From Pseudonocardia sp. T1-2H (GTDB lineage Bacteria; Actinomycetota; Actinomycetes; Mycobacteriales; Pseudonocardiaceae), in assembly GCF_038039215.1 (NCBI RefSeq), contig NZ_JBBPCL010000001.1, positions 2,914,001 through 2,978,000 on the forward strand: a DNA stretch of 64,000 nt, written 5' to 3'. A program made the position numbers and the translations under genes. Positions 28,824 to 39,819 of the stretch are shown piece after piece; position 1 is the first letter of the stretch; every line of letters begins with the position of its first letter. The notes below the pieces were generated by a model. The model did no database searches. It was not told the origin of the DNA and saw nothing but the letters and a program-made list of their open reading frames with translations.

Positions 28824-29765
28824 GTGCTGCATCTGCGGGTGATCTCCCCGCCTGCCACGACGGACGACCTCGTCGCGCTGCTCGAGGCCGAGCGGGGAGT
28901 GGCCCACCTGACGGTGCTGCGCGGTGCCGCCGTACGCCCCGAGGGAGACCTGGTCCAGGCCGATGTGGCCCGGGAGTGCGTGGACGACCTGCTGGCCCGG
29001 CTCACCGGGCTCGGGCTGGACCACTCCGGCGGGATCACGCTCGAGGCGCTGGACACGGTCCTGTCCGACGCGGCGGACGAGGCCGAGGAGGCCGCGCCCG
29101 GCGAGGGTACGGACGCCGTCGTCTGGGACGAGCTGATCAGCCGGACCGGCGAGGAGTCACGGCTGTCCGTCAGCTTCCAGGCGTTCCTCACCATCGCCTG
29201 CCTGCTCGCGGCGGTCGGGGCGATCACGGACTCGCCCGTGACGGTCGTCGGGGCGATGGTGCTCGGCCCGGAGTTCGGCCCGCTCGCCGCGATCGCGGTC
29301 GGTCTCGTGCTGCGGCGCGGGGACCTCGTGCGGCGGGGTGCGCTCGCGCTCGGCGTCGGCTTCGTGCTCGCCATGACCGTCACCGCCCTCGCCACGCTGG
29401 CGTTCGACGCCGTGGGGCTGCTGGCCGCCGGCGCGCTGGACCAGCTCGACCAGGTCGAGTTCATCTACCAGGTCGGGCCGTTCTCGCTGATCGTCGCGCT
29501 GCTGGCCGGCCTGGCCGGGATGCTGGCCCTCACCTCCGCGAAGTCCGCGTCGCTCGTCGGCGTCTTCATCTCGGTGACGACGGTCCCCGCGGCGGCCTTC
29601 GCATCGGTCGCCGCGGTGGAGGGCCGCTGGGCCGAGGCCGGCTCCTCGGCGGTGCAGCTGGTGGTCAACCTGGTGGGGATCGTGGTCGCGGCCGCGCTCG
29701 GTCTGCTGCTCGCGCGGCGGGTCCGCCCGCGATGGGGGCGTGGCCGACCGCTCTCCTCCGGGTAA
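28824..29765 (+). CDS. DUF389 domain-containing membrane protein
   Basis: A 313-residue protein with an N-terminal soluble domain (residues 1-100, including [20 protein letters not shown]) and about six TM helices. The family signature is [40 protein letters not shown] around residues 115-155, followed by [25 protein letters not shown]. The function of DUF389 proteins is unknown. The GTG at 28824 lies 31 nt after the aspS stop. Its TAA stop (29763-29765) overlaps the -10 element of the next gene. Confidence 0.87.
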   Translation: MLHLRVISPPATTDDLVALLEAERGVAHLTVLRGAAVRPEGDLVQADVARECVDDLLARLTGLGLDHSGGITLEALDTVLSDAADEAEEAAPGEGTDAVVWDELISRTGEESRLSVSFQAFLTIACLLAAVGAITDSPVTVVGAMVLGPEFGPLAAIAVGLVLRRGDLVRRGALALGVGFVLAMTVTALATLAFDAVGLLAAGALDQLDQVEFIYQVGPFSLIVALLAGLAGMLALTSAKSASLVGVFISVTTVPAAAFASVAAVEGRWAEAGSSAVQLVVNLVGIVVAAALGLLLARRVRPRWGRGRPLSSG

Positions 29766-29768
29766 GGT
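29763..29768 (+). promoter_or_regulatory. -10 element for leaderless phosphotransferase gene
   Basis: TAAGGT overlaps the stop codon of the DUF389 gene and lies 8 nt before the ATG at 29777. Confidence 0.5.
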
Positions 29769-29776
29769 TCCCTGCG

Positions 29777-30969
29777 ATGTCTGGTGACCTGGCTGATTTC
29801 CCCAGGCCGGTGCTCGCCGCGCTGGCTGCTGCGGAGCGTCTCCTGACGAGGCGCGCCGGGGCCACCGTCGTCCTCGCGGACCCGGAGGACCTCGGCGGCA
29901 GTGAGCGGTCGGTCGTCGCGCGGGCCCGGGTCGCCCGCAACCCGTTCTCGCTGCCGCGCACTCTCGTCGTGAAGCACTACCTCGGCGAGCCGGCGGCGGA
30001 CCTGCCGGACCCGTTCCACTACGAGGTCGCCAGCTGCCAGCTGTTCACCGCGCTGCCCGCCGACGCGCGGCCGAGCCCGGTGATCATCGCGCACGACCCG
30101 GCGGCGCGGCTGCTGGTCCTGGAGGATCTGGGCCGCAGCTCCACGCTGGCGGACAAGCTGTTCTCCCCCGACGCCGCGACCGCGCAACGGTGCCTGCTGA
30201 GCTGGGCCCGGGCCGTCGGCCGGATGCAGGCGGCCACGGCGGGGCGGGAGGGGGACTTCGAGGCGCTCCTGCGCCGACAGGGTGAGCGGACCCGCCGGGA
30301 CCCGATCACCGACCAGGCGGCCGAGGCCTTCACGGGCCTGCCGGGGCTGCTGAAGGAGGTCCTCGGCGTCGACACGCCGCTCGCGGCCGAGCACGAGGTG
30401 CACGAGACCACCCGGCTGCTCGGGGGACGCGCTACCGGGCGTTCAGCCCGTCGGAAACCTGCCCGGACAACAACCTCGTCACCAGCCGCGGCGTGCGGTT
30501 CGTGGACTTCGAGTGGGGCTGCTTCCGGGACGTCGCGCTGGATGCCGCGTACTTCCGCGTCCCGTTCCCGGGCTGTGAGTCCAGCTTCGCGCTGCCGCCC
30601 GGGATGTCCGAGGCGATGCTCGAGGCCTGGCGGAACGAGGTCGCCGCCGTCTGGCCGGACCTGGACGACCCGGAGCTGCTCGACGAGCGGCTACGGGACG
30701 CCCAGCTGCTCTGGGTCTGGCTGTGCACCTGGGGGCTGCTGCCCCGCATCCGGGAGAAGGACACCCTCGCCGGGCCCGACCCGAGCCGGTCCCCGCGGAT
30801 CAGCTCGGTGCTGGGGGGCTACTGGCGGCGCGTCGGCGAGCAGGCGGACACCGCGGGCCGCCCCGGCACGGCGAAGCTCGCCGAGGCGATCCTCACCGCG
30901 CTCGCCGCGCGATTCACCGACACCCCGCCCGACCTGCCGCTGTACCCGGCCTTCCGCGCCGCCGGCTGA
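29777..30969 (+). pseudogene. aminoglycoside/choline-kinase-like phosphotransferase family protein, interrupted by a one-base frameshift
   Basis: The first 215 codons (LVVKHYLGEPAADLPDPFHYEVASCQLF, LVLEDLGRSSTLADKLF) hold the kinase N-lobe and hinge. The rest, in the next frame, holds FSPSETCPDNNLVTSRGV and FVDFEWGCFRDVALDAAYFRVPFPGC. Adding one G to the five-G run at 30422-30426 joins them into about 397 codons. The catalytic loop reads SPSETCPDNN instead of the usual HGDxxxxN, so the His-x-Asp is not recognisable. DFEWG would serve as the metal-binding DFG equivalent. Substrate unknown; whether it is an active kinase is uncertain. Confidence 0.72.
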
Positions 30970-31050
30970 GCCGCAACGTTCCACAGCCGGTCCACGCGCC
31001 GTCACTCTGCGCACACCCGGCGGGCGGTCTCGCCGGGAGATCCTGCGGGC

Positions 31051-32052
31051 GTGACCGAGACGCTCACCGTCCCCGTCCGTCCCTCCCACCCCTCGCCCGT
31101 CCGCACCCTCGCGGTGCTCGGCGACTCCACGGCCGCCGGGCTCGGCGACCCCCTGCCCGACGGCCGCTGGCGCGGGTTCGCCGTCCTCCTGCGGGACGCC
31201 CTCGGCGGGCCCGGGGACGTCACGCTCGTCACCACCGCCCGCACCGGCGCCCGGATGGCCGACGTCCGCCGCGACCAGCTCGACTCCACCGCCCGCTGCG
31301 CACCGGACGTCGCGGTGCTGTGCGCGGGGATGAACGACACCCTCCGCTCGGACTTCGACGCCGTGGACGTCGGCCGGGACTGCGCGGCGACGGTGCGCAC
31401 GTTGCGGGCCGTGGGGGCGCACGTCGTCGTCCTGCGGTTCCACGACCACACGCGGGTGTTCCCGCTGCCCGGTCTGCTCCGGCGGGCGCTGCGCCTCCGG
31501 ATCGAGGCGCTCAACGCGGCGATCGACCGCGCGGTCGCCGGGCTCGATGATGTCCAGGTCCTCGACGCGCACGCGCTCCCCGGCGGCTACGAGCGGGACG
31601 CGTGGAGCATCGACCGGCTGCACCCGTCCGAACTCGGGCACCGGCTGCTCGCCGGCGGGGTGGCGGCGCTGCTCGCCGAGGCCGGGTTCGGTGTCCCGTT
31701 CCCGGTCGGCACCCGGTGCGCGGGCGGCCGGGCGGTGAGCGCGTTCGACCGGGCGGCCTGGCTGCTCGTGCGGGGGACCCCGTGGCTGGCCCGCCGCGGG
31801 CGTGACCTGGGCCCGGTGATCGTGCAGGGGCTGCTCACCGGGATGCGCGGCGCTTCGGGCCCGCCCGCGAGGGCCCGCGTACTAAGCGCTGACGGGGTAC
31901 GAGGCGGGGGCCGCCACCTCACCGGTCTCGATCTCGACCAGGGTGTCCCGGGTGCAGGGGCCGCACAGCCAGCTGACCGTGCCGTCCGGGCCGTGGTGGC
32001 TGCTCCACTCCAGTCCGCGCGCGTCGGCGGCGGTCCGGGGGCGGGCACATGA
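31051..32052 (+). CDS. SGNH/GDSL-family hydrolase (3' end uncertain)
   Basis: Lipase/esterase-like fold. Block I is VLGDSTAAGLGD (Ser near residue 26), the oxyanion block is LCAGMNDTLR, and block V is SIDRLHPSELGH with the catalytic Asp-His pair. No signal peptide is seen. The conserved part ends near residue 275 (GPVIVQGLLTGMRG). After that the frame runs another 58 codons antisense to the small zinc-ribbon gene with no family sequence. A TAA in the neighbouring frame at 31883-31885 would be used if one base near 31855-31880 were extra. The true end may therefore be about 31885. GGGAGA precedes the GTG. Confidence 0.8.
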   Translation: MTETLTVPVRPSHPSPVRTLAVLGDSTAAGLGDPLPDGRWRGFAVLLRDALGGPGDVTLVTTARTGARMADVRRDQLDSTARCAPDVAVLCAGMNDTLRSDFDAVDVGRDCAATVRTLRAVGAHVVVLRFHDHTRVFPLPGLLRRALRLRIEALNAAIDRAVAGLDDVQVLDAHALPGGYERDAWSIDRLHPSELGHRLLAGGVAALLAEAGFGVPFPVGTRCAGGRAVSAFDRAAWLLVRGTPWLARRGRDLGPVIVQGLLTGMRGASGPPARARVLSADGVRGGGRHLTGLDLDQGVPGAGAAQPADRAVRAVVAAPLQSARVGGGPGAGT

Positions 32053-32100
32053 CGGGCAGTGCGCGGGTTTCGCGATGTCCATGCCGATGAAGAGTGACAT
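31882..32100 (-). CDS. small zinc-ribbon protein
   Basis: A 72-residue protein with two CxxC pairs, HCPSCARPRT and WLCGPCTRD, spaced to bind one zinc. ATG 32100 and ATG 32082 (MDIAKPAHCPSC) are both possible; neither has a clear ribosome binding site. No family was recognised. It sits between the SGNH hydrolase (convergent) and the aminotransferase. Confidence 0.65.
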   Translation of the reverse strand: MSLFIGMDIAKPAHCPSCARPRTAADARGLEWSSHHGPDGTVSWLCGPCTRDTLVEIETGEVAAPASYPVSA

Positions 32101-32169
32101 GCCCGCGTTGCCGAACTGTGAACGGACGACTCCTCCGTGTTGCGTTCGGGAGAAGTGTGTGTGGTCTCG

Positions 32170-33324
32170 TCAGAGCGAGTGGAGGAACCGGTCGATCCGC
32201 ACCAGCGCCTCCTCCAGCTGCGGCAGCGCCGTCGCGTACGAGCAGCGGATGTGCCCCTCGCCGGACGGCCCGAACACGTTCCCGGGCACCACGGCGACGC
32301 TCTCGGCCTTGAGGAGGCGCTCGGCGAACGTCTCCGAATCCAGCCCTGACCCGCGGATGGACGGGAACGCGTAGAAGGCGCCACCCGGCTCCGGGCAGTC
32401 CAGGCCGATCTCCCGCAGGCCCTTCACGAACACCCGGCGACGCCGGTCGTAGTCCGCGACCATCTCCTGGACGTCGCCGTCGGCGGCGCTGAGCGCCTCG
32501 ACCGCGGCGATCTGCGAGACGTGCGGTGCGCACAGCATCGTGTACTGGTGCACCCGCACGCACAGCTCCGCAACCGGGGCGGGCGCGCAGATCCAGCCGA
32601 CGCGCCAGCCCGTCATCGCCTGGGCCTTGGAGAACCCGCCGAGCACCACCGTCCGCTCCCGCGCGCCCGGGACGGCCCCGAGGCAGGTGTGCACGCCGTC
32701 GTAGGTCAGCCGGTCGTAGATCTCGTCCGAGATCAGGTAGAGGTCGTGCTTCTCGGCCAGCCGGACGAGCGCCTGCAGCGCCGCCACGGGCTGGACCGCG
32801 CCCGTGGGGTTGGCGGGCGAGCCGATCAGGATCGCCTTGGTGCGCGGGGTGATCGCCGCCTCGACGGCCGCCGCGTCGATCGCGAAGCCGTCCTCGGCGC
32901 GCGTCGCCACCCGGACCGGGACGCCCCCGCCGAACGCGACGCACGGCTCGTACGCGACGTAGCAGGGCTCCGGGACGATGACCTCGTCACCGGGGTTGAG
33001 CAGCACCCGCAGCGCCAGGTCCAGGCCCTCGGAGACGCCCGTGGTGATCAGGCACTCGCTGTCCCACGCGTAGTCGGCGTCGTAGCGGGTGGCGAGCTCG
33101 GCGCAGATCAGCTTCCGCAGCTCCGGGAGCCCCGCGTTCGACGTGTAGGTGGTGTAGCCGTGCTCGAGGGCGTAGATCCCGGCCTCGCGGATGCGCCAGG
33201 GCGTGACGAAGTCCGGCTCGCCGACGCCGAGGGAGATGACGTCGTCCATCTCGGCGGCGATGTCGAAGAACCGCCGGATGCCCGACGGCGGGCAGGCGGC
33301 GATCACGTCGTTCAGCGGCTTCAC
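32170..33324 (-). CDS. class I/II pyridoxal-phosphate aminotransferase
   Basis: A 384-residue fold-type I aminotransferase. Visible marks are ISLGVGEPDFVTPWRIREAG, GYTTYTSNAGLPELRKLI, GVSEGLDLALR, PANPTGAV (Asn contacting the PLP phenol), LISDEIYDRLTYDG (Asp/Tyr) and the Schiff-base lysine in GGFSKAQAMTGWRVGW. The C-terminal Arg is in EGHIRCSYAT. Likely an aspartate- or aromatic-type enzyme; the substrate is not readable from sequence. GTG 33324 has GAGGA upstream. It lies 37 bp downstream of an Lrp/AsnC-type regulator on the same strand, which probably controls or is co-transcribed with it. Confidence 0.9.
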   Translation of the reverse strand: MKPLNDVIAACPPSGIRRFFDIAAEMDDVISLGVGEPDFVTPWRIREAGIYALEHGYTTYTSNAGLPELRKLICAELATRYDADYAWDSECLITTGVSEGLDLALRVLLNPGDEVIVPEPCYVAYEPCVAFGGGVPVRVATRAEDGFAIDAAAVEAAITPRTKAILIGSPANPTGAVQPVAALQALVRLAEKHDLYLISDEIYDRLTYDGVHTCLGAVPGARERTVVLGGFSKAQAMTGWRVGWICAPAPVAELCVRVHQYTMLCAPHVSQIAAVEALSAADGDVQEMVADYDRRRRVFVKGLREIGLDCPEPGGAFYAFPSIRGSGLDSETFAERLLKAESVAVVPGNVFGPSGEGHIRCSYATALPQLEEALVRIDRFLHSL

Positions 33325-33361
33325 GGGCTGTCCTCGCCTCGCGCTCGGGGTGACCGGGACT

Positions 33362-33850
33362 TCAGGGGGTGACCGGGAGCCGGTGGTCCGGCTCCGGCTC
33401 GGCGAAGTTGTCCCCGTCCTGCTTGTGCGTGGCGAGGACGAAGTGGGTCGCGGTGGCCTGCACCCGGTCGATCGTGGAGAGCTTGCGGCTCACGAAGTCG
33501 CTGACCGCGCGGATGTTCGAGCCGACCACGGTGCAGCGCAGATCGTGGCCGCCGGAGACCAGGTAGACGCTGCGCACCTCGTCGAAGCGGGAGATCCGCT
33601 GCGCGACGTCGTCGAAACCGACGCCGCGCGCCGGGAGCACCGCGACGTCGATGAACGCCATGACCTCACCGGCGTCCGCGCCCTCGACGGCGTCCCAGTT
33701 CACGACCGCCTTGTACCGGCGGATCACGCCGGCGGCCTCCCAGGCCCGGATCTGCGCCGTCACCTCCTCGACCGGAAGGCCCGTCATCGTCGCGATGGTG
33801 TCGTGGCTCAGGGTCGAGTCGCGTTCGAGCAGTTCCAGGATCTCGCGCAC
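33362..33850 (-). CDS. Lrp/AsnC family transcriptional regulator
   Basis: A 162-residue regulator with an N-terminal winged helix-turn-helix (LERDSTLSHDTIATMTGLPVEEVTAQIRAWEAAGVIRRYKAVVNW) and a C-terminal RAM ligand-sensing domain (VMAFIDVAVLPARGVGFDDVAQRIS; VYLVSGGHDLRCTVVGSN). These proteins sense amino acids. It sits between two aminotransferase genes in one orientation (33862-35064 upstream, 32170-33324 downstream), which suggests control of amino-acid transamination. Confidence 0.9.
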   Translation of the reverse strand: MREILELLERDSTLSHDTIATMTGLPVEEVTAQIRAWEAAGVIRRYKAVVNWDAVEGADAGEVMAFIDVAVLPARGVGFDDVAQRISRFDEVRSVYLVSGGHDLRCTVVGSNIRAVSDFVSRKLSTIDRVQATATHFVLATHKQDGDNFAEPEPDHRLPVTP

Positions 33851-33861
33851 GGTGTCCGACC

Positions 33862-35064
33862 CTACTTCCCCTGCTCACGCGCCGGTCGGGAGGCCTCGCC
33901 CAGCCGGCGCACCGCCTCGACGAGGAGCGGCTCGGGGTAGGAGGCGAAGCAGCAGCGGGCCCCGTGGGCCTGGTCCGCGCCGACCGCGAAGGCGCTGCCG
34001 GGCACGAAACCGACGCCGTGCTCCAGAGCCCGGGGCAGCAGCGCGGTGGTGTCCGTGCCGTCGGTGAAGTCCAGCCAGCAGAACATCCCGCCGGTGGGCG
34101 TGGAGCGCACGACCCGGTCCCCGAACACCTCGTCGACGGCGCCGGTCAGCGCGGCGGCGCGGCCCCGGTTGGCGGTCCGGACGGTGCGCAGGTGGCCGGC
34201 GAACCACGCGTCGTCCGCCAGGAGCTCGGCGGCGATGGTCTGGGTGAGCGCCGAGCCGCACAGGTCGGTGCTCTGCTTGAGCAGCTCGACGCCCGCGGTC
34301 AGGGTGGGCGGCCCGACGAGCCAGCCGACCCGCAGCGCCGGCGCCACGACCTTCGACGCGCTGCCGAGCCGGACGACGCGGTCGCCGTGGGCCGCCAGCG
34401 GGCGCGGTGCGGCGTCGGCGAAGGACAGGAGGCCGTACGGGTCGTCCTCGACGACCAGGAAGCCGTACCGGTCCGCCAGCGCGGCGAGCTCGTGGCGCCG
34501 GTCCTGGGACAGCGTCACCCCGCGTGGGTTGTGGAAGCTGCTGACGGTGTGGACCAGCCGCGGCCGGAACCCGCCGGCGAGGCGCTCGGCCAGGACGTCG
34601 ACGCGCAGCCCGTCGGTGTCGAGCGGGACCGGCCGGACGTCCGCCCCGGCGGCCTGGAACACCTGCAGCGCGCCCACGTAACACGGATCCTCGACGACGA
34701 CCGGGTCCCCGGGGTCGAGCACTGCGCGGGCCAGCAGGTCGAGGGCCTGCTGCGACCCGCTGGTCACCACCACGTCCGAGGGCGCGACCGGGCGTTCGAG
34801 GCGCGCGGCCTCGTGGGCGGCGACGACGTCGCGGAGCCGGGCGAGGCCCGCCGTCTCGCCGTACTGCACGGATGCGGGGGAGGACAGGGCCCGGTCCGCG
34901 GCGACCGCGATGCGCTCGCGGGGCAGCAGGTCGGCGGCGGGCAGGCCGCCGGCCAGGGACAGGACGTCGTCGCGGGCGGTGAGGGTGAGCAGGTCCCGGA
35001 TGGCGGAGCCGCGGACGGTGCGGAGGCGGCGGGACGACGGGACGGGGACGTCGGTGGTGGGCAC
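33862..35064 (-). CDS. PLP-dependent aminotransferase, 2-aminoadipate/MocR-type
   Basis: About 400 residues. [77 protein letters not shown] and the lysine in [21 protein letters not shown] mark the fold-type I enzymes related to 2-aminoadipate and valine-pyruvate aminotransferases and to the aminotransferase domain of MocR regulators. There is no DNA-binding domain here. GTG 35064 is taken as the start because upstream codons to 35163 are Pro/Arg-rich and unlike the family. The gene is divergent from the GGY-repeat protein across 250 bp, in which I see a leaderless promoter for the latter and nothing else. Confidence 0.87.
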   Translation of the reverse strand: MPTTDVPVPSSRRLRTVRGSAIRDLLTLTARDDVLSLAGGLPAADLLPRERIAVAADRALSSPASVQYGETAGLARLRDVVAAHEAARLERPVAPSDVVVTSGSQQALDLLARAVLDPGDPVVVEDPCYVGALQVFQAAGADVRPVPLDTDGLRVDVLAERLAGGFRPRLVHTVSSFHNPRGVTLSQDRRHELAALADRYGFLVVEDDPYGLLSFADAAPRPLAAHGDRVVRLGSASKVVAPALRVGWLVGPPTLTAGVELLKQSTDLCGSALTQTIAAELLADDAWFAGHLRTVRTANRGRAAALTGAVDEVFGDRVVRSTPTGGMFCWLDFTDGTDTTALLPRALEHGVGFVPGSAFAVGADQAHGARCCFASYPEPLLVEAVRRLGEASRPAREQGK

Positions 35065-35300
35065 GGGGAGATCCACTTCGGAAGGCTGCGGGAGGTGGGC
35101 CGTCGGGCACGGTCCCCGGCGGTCGCCCCGCGCGTGGATCGGTCGCGGCGGGGTGGGCGGCACGGCCCGGGTGGGGCTGTCCGTCGAGGATGGCCCTGTT
35201 TCCCACGAAGCGGTATCGGTTTCCCGGATGGTGGAACTTCTTCAGGTTTCGAACCGGTCACGAGAGTACCGATCGCCTGTATCGACGCTGCCTCGACCCC

Positions 35301-35306
35301 TACGGT
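35301..35306 (+). promoter_or_regulatory. -10 element for leaderless GGY-repeat protein gene
   Basis: TACGGT lies 8 nt before the ATG at 35315, with no ribosome binding site in between. Confidence 0.5.
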
Positions 35307-35314
35307 TTGACCTC

Positions 35315-36616
<1,302 letters not shown>

Positions 36617-36673
36617 TCCCGTCGAGCTGATCCCGTCAGGGAATCGTCGGTGCCGGATGGCACGCTGGAGGCG

Positions 36674-38056
36674 ATGAGCACCGACGGACTGTTCGAGCTG
36701 GACGACGAGCCCGCCTCCGAGCCGGAGGCGGGCTCGGTCTCGTCGAACGCCGGCGCGCCGCTCGCGGTCCGGATGCGGCCGCGGACACTGGAGGAGGTCG
36801 TCGGCCAGCGCCACCTGCTCAAGCCCGGTGCCCCGCTGCGCCGCCTCCTCGAGGGCGGTGCGCCGGCGTCCGTGCTGCTCTACGGCCCGCCCGGCACCGG
36901 CAAGACCACACTCGCCCGGCTCATGGCCCGGGCCGGGGACGGCACCAGGCACTTCGTCGCGCTCTCGGCGCTGTCGGCCGGGGTGAAGGAGCTGCGCGCG
37001 GTGATCGAGGACGCGCGACGGCGGCTGGACCGCAGCGGGCAGCGCACCGTCCTGTTCATCGACGAGGTGCACCGCTTCTCCAAGACCCAGCAGGATGCGC
37101 TGCTCGGCGCCGTCGAGGACCGGCTCGTCCTGCTCGTCGCCGCCACCACCGAGAACCCGTCGTTCTCCGTGGTCTCGCCGCTGCTGTCCCGCTCGCTCGT
37201 CCTGCAGCTCCAGTCCCTGGAGGAGGACGAGCTCCGGGCACTGCTCGCCCGGGCCGTCTCCGACGAGCGCGGCCTGAACGACGCCGTCACCCTCGCCGAC
37301 GACGGCGAGGCCGCCCTGGTCCGCCTCTCGGCCGGGGACGCCCGGCGCGCCCTCACCGCCCTGGAGGCCGCGGCGGACGGTGTCCAGGCCGACGGCAGCG
37401 GAATCATCGACCTCGCCGCCGTGGAGCGGGCCGTCACCGAGGTCGCCGTGCGCTACGACCGGGCGGGGGACCAGCACTACGACGTGATCAGCGCGTTCAT
37501 CAAGTCCATCCGCGGCTCGGATCCGGACGCCGCGCTGCACTACCTGGCCCGGATGATCGTGGCGGGGGAGGACGCGCGGTTCATCGCGCGTCGGCTGATG
37601 GTGCACGCGAGCGAGGACATCGGGCTGGCGGACCCCACGGCGCTGCAGGCGGCGACGGCGGCCGCGCAGGTCGTGCAGCTCGTCGGCATGCCGGAGGCGC
37701 GGCTCGCGCTGGCTCAGGCCACCGTGCACCTCGCGACCGCCCCCAAGTCCAACGCCGTGATCGCCGGGATCGACGCGGCGATGGCGGACGTGAAGGCGGG
37801 CGCGGTCGGCGCGGTGCCGCCGCACCTGCGGGACGGGCACTACGCGGGCGCGCAGAAGCTCGGCAACGCCGTCGGCTACCGGTACCCGCACAGCGTGCCG
37901 GACGGGGTGCTCGCCCAGCAGTACCCGCCGGACGAGCTGGTCGGGAAGGACTACTACGTGCCGACGAACCACGGCGCGGAACGGGTGCTGTCCGAACGGC
38001 TGCCCAAGCTCCGCCGCGCGGTCCGCGGCTCAGGCCAGCCGGCCGAGAAGAGCTAG
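36674..38056 (+). CDS. rarA: replication-associated recombination AAA ATPase RarA (MgsA)
   Basis: A 460-residue clamp-loader-like AAA+ ATPase acting at stalled forks (M. tuberculosis Rv2559c). [16 protein letters not shown], Walker [10 protein letters not shown], Walker [16 protein letters not shown], sensor 1 AATTENPSF and sensor 2 [11 protein letters not shown] are present. The family-specific tetramerisation domain follows ([34 protein letters not shown] near the end). ATG 36674 matches the usual MSxGLF start. GTG 36650 with AGGGA upstream is an alternative that adds 8 residues. The 3' end overlaps the convergent TIGR03086 gene by 27 bp. Confidence 0.94.
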   Translation: MSTDGLFELDDEPASEPEAGSVSSNAGAPLAVRMRPRTLEEVVGQRHLLKPGAPLRRLLEGGAPASVLLYGPPGTGKTTLARLMARAGDGTRHFVALSALSAGVKELRAVIEDARRRLDRSGQRTVLFIDEVHRFSKTQQDALLGAVEDRLVLLVAATTENPSFSVVSPLLSRSLVLQLQSLEEDELRALLARAVSDERGLNDAVTLADDGEAALVRLSAGDARRALTALEAAADGVQADGSGIIDLAAVERAVTEVAVRYDRAGDQHYDVISAFIKSIRGSDPDAALHYLARMIVAGEDARFIARRLMVHASEDIGLADPTALQAATAAAQVVQLVGMPEARLALAQATVHLATAPKSNAVIAGIDAAMADVKAGAVGAVPPHLRDGHYAGAQKLGNAVGYRYPHSVPDGVLAQQYPPDELVGKDYYVPTNHGAERVLSERLPKLRRAVRGSGQPAEKS

Positions 38057-38587
38057 CGCCTCGGCCCACGGGTCGAGGTCGGCGGCCGGGAGCGCCGGCG
38101 CGAAGGCGGCACCCGGGGCGGTCCGGGCGGGTCCCGCGGGCACGAGCCGGGCCTGCTCGAGCACGGCGGCCACCAGCTCGTCGTCCGGGCGCTCGCCGTC
38201 GCCGAGCGCCGTGGTGACATCCCAGGTGTGCACGACGGTGTCCAGCAGGTGCATCCCGACGACGGCGCGGAGCGGGAAACGGCGGTTCGGGTGGATCTCG
38301 GCCAGGAGCACCGCCCGGTCCTCCGGGGCCGCGGCGAGGGCCGCGGTCAGCGCCTCCGCGGAGGCCGGCCAGCCGCCGTGCGGGAGCGGGGCGAAGTCCA
38401 CGAGGCCCGGCTCGGCGTCGATCACCGCGGTGGCGAACCCGACGTTCTGCCCGGTCATGTGCGCGAGGAGGGCTTCGAGGTCCCAGCCGGCGCAGGGCGT
38501 GGGCCGGGCGAGATCCTCTTCGCGGACCGCCGTGACGACCTCGGTGGCCCGGTCCAGCGCGCGCCGGTGCAGCTCGATCGATGTCAC
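38030..38587 (-). CDS. TIGR03086 family (DinB/mycothiol-isomerase-like) metal-binding protein
   Basis: A 185-residue four-helix-bundle protein. It begins [19 protein letters not shown] and contains [19 protein letters not shown] with the first metal-binding His. [18 protein letters not shown] supplies the second and third His. This family is related to mycothiol-dependent maleylpyruvate isomerase and is common in mycothiol producers. A mycothiol-linked reaction is plausible, but the substrate is unknown. Confidence 0.85.
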   Translation of the reverse strand: MTSIELHRRALDRATEVVTAVREEDLARPTPCAGWDLEALLAHMTGQNVGFATAVIDAEPGLVDFAPLPHGGWPASAEALTAALAAAPEDRAVLLAEIHPNRRFPLRAVVGMHLLDTVVHTWDVTTALGDGERPDDELVAAVLEQARLVPAGPARTAPGAAFAPALPAADLDPWAEALALLGRLA

Positions 38588-38651
38588 GGAGAGACGGTCT
38601 ACCAGGTCTCCGCCCGGGTGGCGACGGGTCGGGCGGGGTGGGGTCGGGGGG

Positions 38652-39722
38652 TCAGGCCGTCTCGAGAGTCAGGCCGAAGGCGCGCAGCGCGGGGCCGACC
38701 GGGGTGAAGTAGCTGGCGCAACCCCCGTCGTCGCCGCCGCCGCTGTGGATGCCCTGCGCCTGGCCGGCCGGGGTGATGTACGGGCCGCCCGAGTCGCCCT
38801 CGCGCGAGCAGAGCGAGGCCACGCCCATCCCGTTCTGCATCTGGCCGTCGAAGTTGACGCTGCGGTTGCGGCCGGTGATCTGGCCGCAGACCCGCCCGCT
38901 CGTGGCGCCGGTCAGGCACACCGTCGAGCCGACCGGCGCCTCGCGGCTCCCGTGCACGGTCGTCGCGCCGACCGCCGGCTGCGGGGTCCAGCTCGGGTCC
39001 GTCACCGGGACCGCGCCGGCGTCGAGGTCCGCGGACGCGCTCTTCGCACCCGAGCCGATGGGCACGCCGTCCTCGGACTGCCAGTCCGGGTTGCCGCGCG
39101 TGCAGTGCCCGGCGGTGAGGATCCAGTCCTGACGCCCAGCGCGGGCGTTGAAGCCGAGCGTGCACTTCTCGTAGCCGCTCTTGATCGTGTCGCCACCGGA
39201 CATGTCCGCGTGGTGGGCCGGTCCGCCGGCACCGGTGCGGACCTGCAGCGCGGCGGGGTCGATCCCGGCCAGCAGCGCGTCGACGGCGGGGGTGCGCGGG
39301 CCGGCCAGGGCGACGTCCAGGTGCTGGGTGGCCTCGTCCACGCCGTAGTCCGCGACCTCCGGCGGCAGCCCGCCCGTTGCGGCGCGCTCGTCGAGCGTCC
39401 GCTGCAGCGCCGCGGGATCCAGCCGCGGCCCGGTGCGGAGCACGGGGGTCGCGCCGAGGGCGCCGATCGCGTCGACGGTCGCGGGGTCCCAGGTGCCGAT
39501 CATCAGCCGCGAGGTGGCCGGGTCGAACCACTCACCGGCCAGCGCGGATCCGGCGGCCGCGGCGGCCACCGGAAGGAGATCGACCGCGGCGGCCTCGCTC
39601 AACGGCGCCGGGCCCGACGGGGCCGGGGCGGCGGACGCGGGTCCCACGAGGAGGACACCGGACAGGGCGGCGAGCGCGGCCGCCGCGGTCACGAGACGGG
39701 TACGGACGGCGAGGGTCGGCAC
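38652..39722 (-). CDS. secreted S1-family (streptogrisin/alpha-lytic-like) serine protease
   Basis: A 356-residue preproenzyme. A signal peptide (residues 1-31, LVTAAAALAALSGVLLVG, ending SAAPA) and a pro-region of about 130 residues precede the protease domain. The triad is visible: His in LTAGHCTRGN, Asp in SADLDAGAV and Ser in REGDSGGPY. Cys pairs around the His and Ser loops (KCTL/GHC, VCL/RVCG, LC/GGCAS) predict three disulfides. The pro-region resembles the alpha-lytic protease pro-domain that guides folding. GTG 39722 is the only start compatible with the signal peptide; no clear ribosome binding site is seen. Confidence 0.9.
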   Translation of the reverse strand: MPTLAVRTRLVTAAAALAALSGVLLVGPASAAPAPSGPAPLSEAAAVDLLPVAAAAAGSALAGEWFDPATSRLMIGTWDPATVDAIGALGATPVLRTGPRLDPAALQRTLDERAATGGLPPEVADYGVDEATQHLDVALAGPRTPAVDALLAGIDPAALQVRTGAGGPAHHADMSGGDTIKSGYEKCTLGFNARAGRQDWILTAGHCTRGNPDWQSEDGVPIGSGAKSASADLDAGAVPVTDPSWTPQPAVGATTVHGSREAPVGSTVCLTGATSGRVCGQITGRNRSVNFDGQMQNGMGVASLCSREGDSGGPYITPAGQAQGIHSGGGDDGGCASYFTPVGPALRAFGLTLETA

Positions 39723-39819
39723 ACCGGGGCCAACGAGCCGCTCCCGCTCCGGCCCCGGTCACGGTCCGGGATACGCCCGAACGTGTGGCAACCCCGGGCG
39801 ATCGTGACGCCCGGTGCGG

